Origin: JAXGMV01 sp040772085
GTDB lineage: Bacteria > Chloroflexota > Anaerolineae > Anaerolineales > Anaerolineaceae
Direction of reading: 5' to 3'
NCBI GenBank assembly: GCA_040772085.1
Contig: JAXGYU010000001.1
Coordinates: 1,240,001-1,304,000, forward strand
Length of the DNA stretch: 64,000 nt
In this document: in pieces, positions 62,276-64,000 of the stretch
Layout: every line of letters starts with the position of its first letter
How positions within the stretch are numbered: position 1 is the stretch's first letter
The notes under the pieces: generated by a model
Told to the model about the DNA's origin: nothing
Databases searched by the model: none
The model's input: only the letters and a program-made list of their open reading frames with translations
Program-made: the position numbers and the translations under genes

Positions 62276-63172
62276 ATGCTTAAATTCCTCAGACTTCTGA
62301 TTTTTCTGACGCTTGCCGCGGCGCTCGCTTCCGGCTGCAACGCGGACTTTGGTGACCCGCCTGTGCTCGCAACCCGCAGCGGACCTGACCAGGAGGCGAC
62401 CAGCGTCGAAGCCGTGGTGCAGACGCTCAAGGCGGGTTTGCCGGTCGGCGCTGGCACGCGCGCGCCAGAGGTTACCGCGACCAGCACGCCGGACATCCCC
62501 GAAATGACCCTTTGCTCACCATTGCCGGGCTATGACCTCGTCAGGCTGAAGGGTGCTATCTCAAACCCTTATTCTCCACCGCCGCTCGGCTCCGACGACC
62601 CGCATCAGGGCGTTGATTTCGCTGATATACAGTACGGTGTCGCCATCAATGGACATGACGTCCAGGCCGTCCTGCCCGGGACGGTAACAACCGTGATCAG
62701 CAACCGCTTCCCGTACGGCAACGCCATCATCATCGAGACCCCGCTGAACAGCCTGCCTGGAGCAATGCAGGAGAAACTGCTTGAGACCATGCAAGCCCTG
62801 CCGACGCCGATCCCTTCCGCGCTCACCTGCCCCAACTTTGGCTTCCCCTGGGACGGTCAGCCGGCACAATCGCTGTACCTGGTTTACGCCCACATGGAGA
62901 AACCCCCGACTCAGGCGCCTGGCAGTTTTGTGAATTGCGGCGACACGCTGGGGACCATCGGACAGACCGGCAACGCGCTTGCGCCTCACCTGCATCTGGA
63001 AGCCCGGGTGGGTCCGGCTGCCGCGACATTTACCAGCATCGCCCACTATGAGCCGTATATTTCCGAAGTTGAAATGGCAAACTATTGTGAGTGGCGCATC
63101 AGCGGAACGTTTATCCCCGTCGATCCGTTTATAGTATTGGATAACGGTCGTTTCGCTTCGACCGCACCCTAG
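62276..63172 (+). CDS. M23 family metallopeptidase lipoprotein
   Basis: A 298-residue lipoprotein: lipobox ALASGC, Thr-rich linker, then a LytM-type M23 domain with DPHQGVDFAD (first His and Asp of zinc site), YAHME and PHLHLEARVG (HxH). All metal ligands are present. It should cut peptide bridges in the cell wall. The ATG of MLKFLRL has GGTGA upstream; one three codons earlier (62267) also works. Cell-wall remodelling is consistent with ddl in this window. Confidence 0.87.
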   Translation: MLKFLRLLIFLTLAAALASGCNADFGDPPVLATRSGPDQEATSVEAVVQTLKAGLPVGAGTRAPEVTATSTPDIPEMTLCSPLPGYDLVRLKGAISNPYSPPPLGSDDPHQGVDFADIQYGVAINGHDVQAVLPGTVTTVISNRFPYGNAIIIETPLNSLPGAMQEKLLETMQALPTPIPSALTCPNFGFPWDGQPAQSLYLVYAHMEKPPTQAPGSFVNCGDTLGTIGQTGNALAPHLHLEARVGPAAATFTSIAHYEPYISEVEMANYCEWRISGTFIPVDPFIVLDNGRFASTAP

Positions 63173-63228
63173 CAACCAATCACGCGCGTTGACCGTGTTA
63201 CCATTACCCTGACTGGAGGACATGCCTT

Positions 63229-63684
63229 ATGGACCCATTGGAGTTGATCATCGAAAAAGACCGCGCCGCGGCAGCCCAGGCGCTGCAGGAAGGCACGCAT
63301 TGCACACTCGGCATGATGGATGGCGAGGCAGTTTACCTGCTGCCGCTGAACTACGGCTATCAGGACGGCTTCCTCTACTTTCATTCGGGGAATCACGGGC
63401 ACAAGCTGGACGTCCTGCGCGACGGCAAGCGCGCCTCTTTCTCGATCCTCACCAATCTGATGCCGGTTGTCAAGGAGAACCCGTGCAGTTTCAGCATGCG
63501 TTATCACAGCCTGCGCGGCGAGGGCACACTGGCGCTGCTGAACGATTGCGCCGAAATTCTGTCCGCCCTGGACGCGGTTGTGACCCATTACGGCGGTACC
63601 CCAATCGATTACCCTCCCGATCAACTGGCGCGCCTGCTGGTCTACCGCCTGAAAATTGAAACGATGTCATTCAAGGCGCATTAG
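63229..63684 (+). CDS. Pyridoxamine-5'-phosphate-oxidase-like flavoprotein
   Basis: A 151-residue split-barrel flavoprotein of the PNPOx-like/NimA-type group (CTLGMMDGEAVYLLPLNYGY, LYFHSGNHGHKLDVLRDGKRASFSI). It likely binds FMN or F420 and reduces small molecules. GGAGG lies 9 bases before the ATG. It is followed 7 bases later by a lipoprotein gene. Confidence 0.85.
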   Translation: MDPLELIIEKDRAAAAQALQEGTHCTLGMMDGEAVYLLPLNYGYQDGFLYFHSGNHGHKLDVLRDGKRASFSILTNLMPVVKENPCSFSMRYHSLRGEGTLALLNDCAEILSALDAVVTHYGGTPIDYPPDQLARLLVYRLKIETMSFKAH

Positions 63685-63691
63685 AGGTTTT

Positions 63692-64000
63692 ATGAATAAA
63701 AGATTTTTTGGCCTGGTCACAGTCATCTTCATGGTTGTCCTGACCGGCTGCACACTTTTCCCCAACCTGCCTGGCAGGCAGCCAGCGGCACCGACGCTGG
63801 AGCCATCGCTGACCGCAGTGCCAGCGACAGCCACCCTTGCGCCGAGCGCGACACAGCCCCCGCCGACCGACACACCTGTGGCTACCAGCACGCAGCAGAT
63901 GCCTTACATCACCAGTATGCCGATCGCCAGTTATACGCCAACCTCAACCGCCAGCTATTCCATCGGGCACATCACGCCAACCCCGGTCAGCGGCACTCCC
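63692..64000 (+). CDS. Lipoprotein with Ala/Pro/Thr linker (partial, cut by window end)
   Basis: The 103 visible codons show a signal peptide (MNKRFFGLVTVIFMVVLTGC) with lipobox LTGC and a Thr/Pro/Ala-rich linker (APTLEPSLTAVPATATLAPS). AGAGG precedes the ATG. It is probably a surface lipoprotein like those elsewhere in the window; the functional domain is outside. Confidence 0.8.
   Translation, partial: MNKRFFGLVTVIFMVVLTGCTLFPNLPGRQPAAPTLEPSLTAVPATATLAPSATQPPPTDTPVATSTQQMPYITSMPIASYTPTSTASYSIGHITPTPVSGTP

Overview
The window (64 kb, about 57% GC by eye, densely coded on both strands) looks like a chromosomal segment of a Chloroflexota bacterium, probably of the Anaerolineae. This is an inference from several traits together: lipoproteins with long Ala/Pro/Thr/Glu or TPTPT linkers, an archaeal-type upper mevalonate operon, ECF-type vitamin transport genes, a D-Ala-D-Ala ligase and many small orphan membrane proteins. 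There is no rRNA, tRNA, CRISPR array, phage or insertion sequence that I can support.

Layout. 1-6.1 kb: a nitrosative-stress (YgbA-type) gene cut by the window edge, a giant carbamoyl-phosphate synthase large subunit fused to a diaminopimelate-epimerase-like domain, a methyltransferase and a sirtuin. 6.1-13.5 kb: YeiH-type exporter, CDF metal transporter, FMN reductase, ABC exporter, and an M20 peptidase transcribed with two membrane proteins (one DUF5058). 13.8-18.4 kb: ECF transporter parts (fused A-A' ATPase, T and S components) with an SDR and a small hypothetical between them. 18.4-27.7 kb: GT-C-like membrane protein, amidohydrolase, SDR, NrfA-like pentaheme lipoprotein, cyclophilin, DODA-type dioxygenase, DegT-like protein. 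27.7-34.2 kb: Ddl, DUF1801/MarR divergent pair, CofE-like ligase, SET-domain methyltransferase, nucleotidase. 34.4-45 kb: cell-surface region with a 1,603-residue beta-helix protein, a DUF362 ferredoxin-like protein and a 1,061-residue LysM protein with a companion lipoprotein. 45-58 kb: AlkX/YcaQ-like protein, GT-C protein, two tandem alpha/beta hydrolases, a cysteine-synthase-family enzyme, a duplicated FmdE-like lipoprotein, and a guanidinium exporter preceded by a guanidine-II riboswitch. 58-62.2 kb: operon for HMG-CoA reductase, HMG-CoA synthase, a thiolase homologue and a DUF35 protein. 62.3-64 kb: M23 peptidase lipoprotein, PNPOx-like flavoprotein, and a lipoprotein cut by the window end.

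The most interesting signals are enzyme-fold proteins whose catalytic residues have been replaced while the rest of the protein is preserved. The thiolase of the mevalonate operon has Gly, Ala and Asn where Cys, His and His are expected. The DapF-like tail of CarB lacks both catalytic cysteines. One of the two tandem alpha/beta hydrolases has Ala in place of the nucleophilic Ser. The NrfA-like cytochrome keeps its CxxCK haem but has lost the calcium/tyrosine motif. A guanidine-II riboswitch-gdx unit, with a decayed gdx fragment about 1.6 kb away, is the clearest regulatory find.

Starts were chosen from visible Shine-Dalgarno (SD) sequences and promoter positions. Family names come from recalled motifs, not from database searches.
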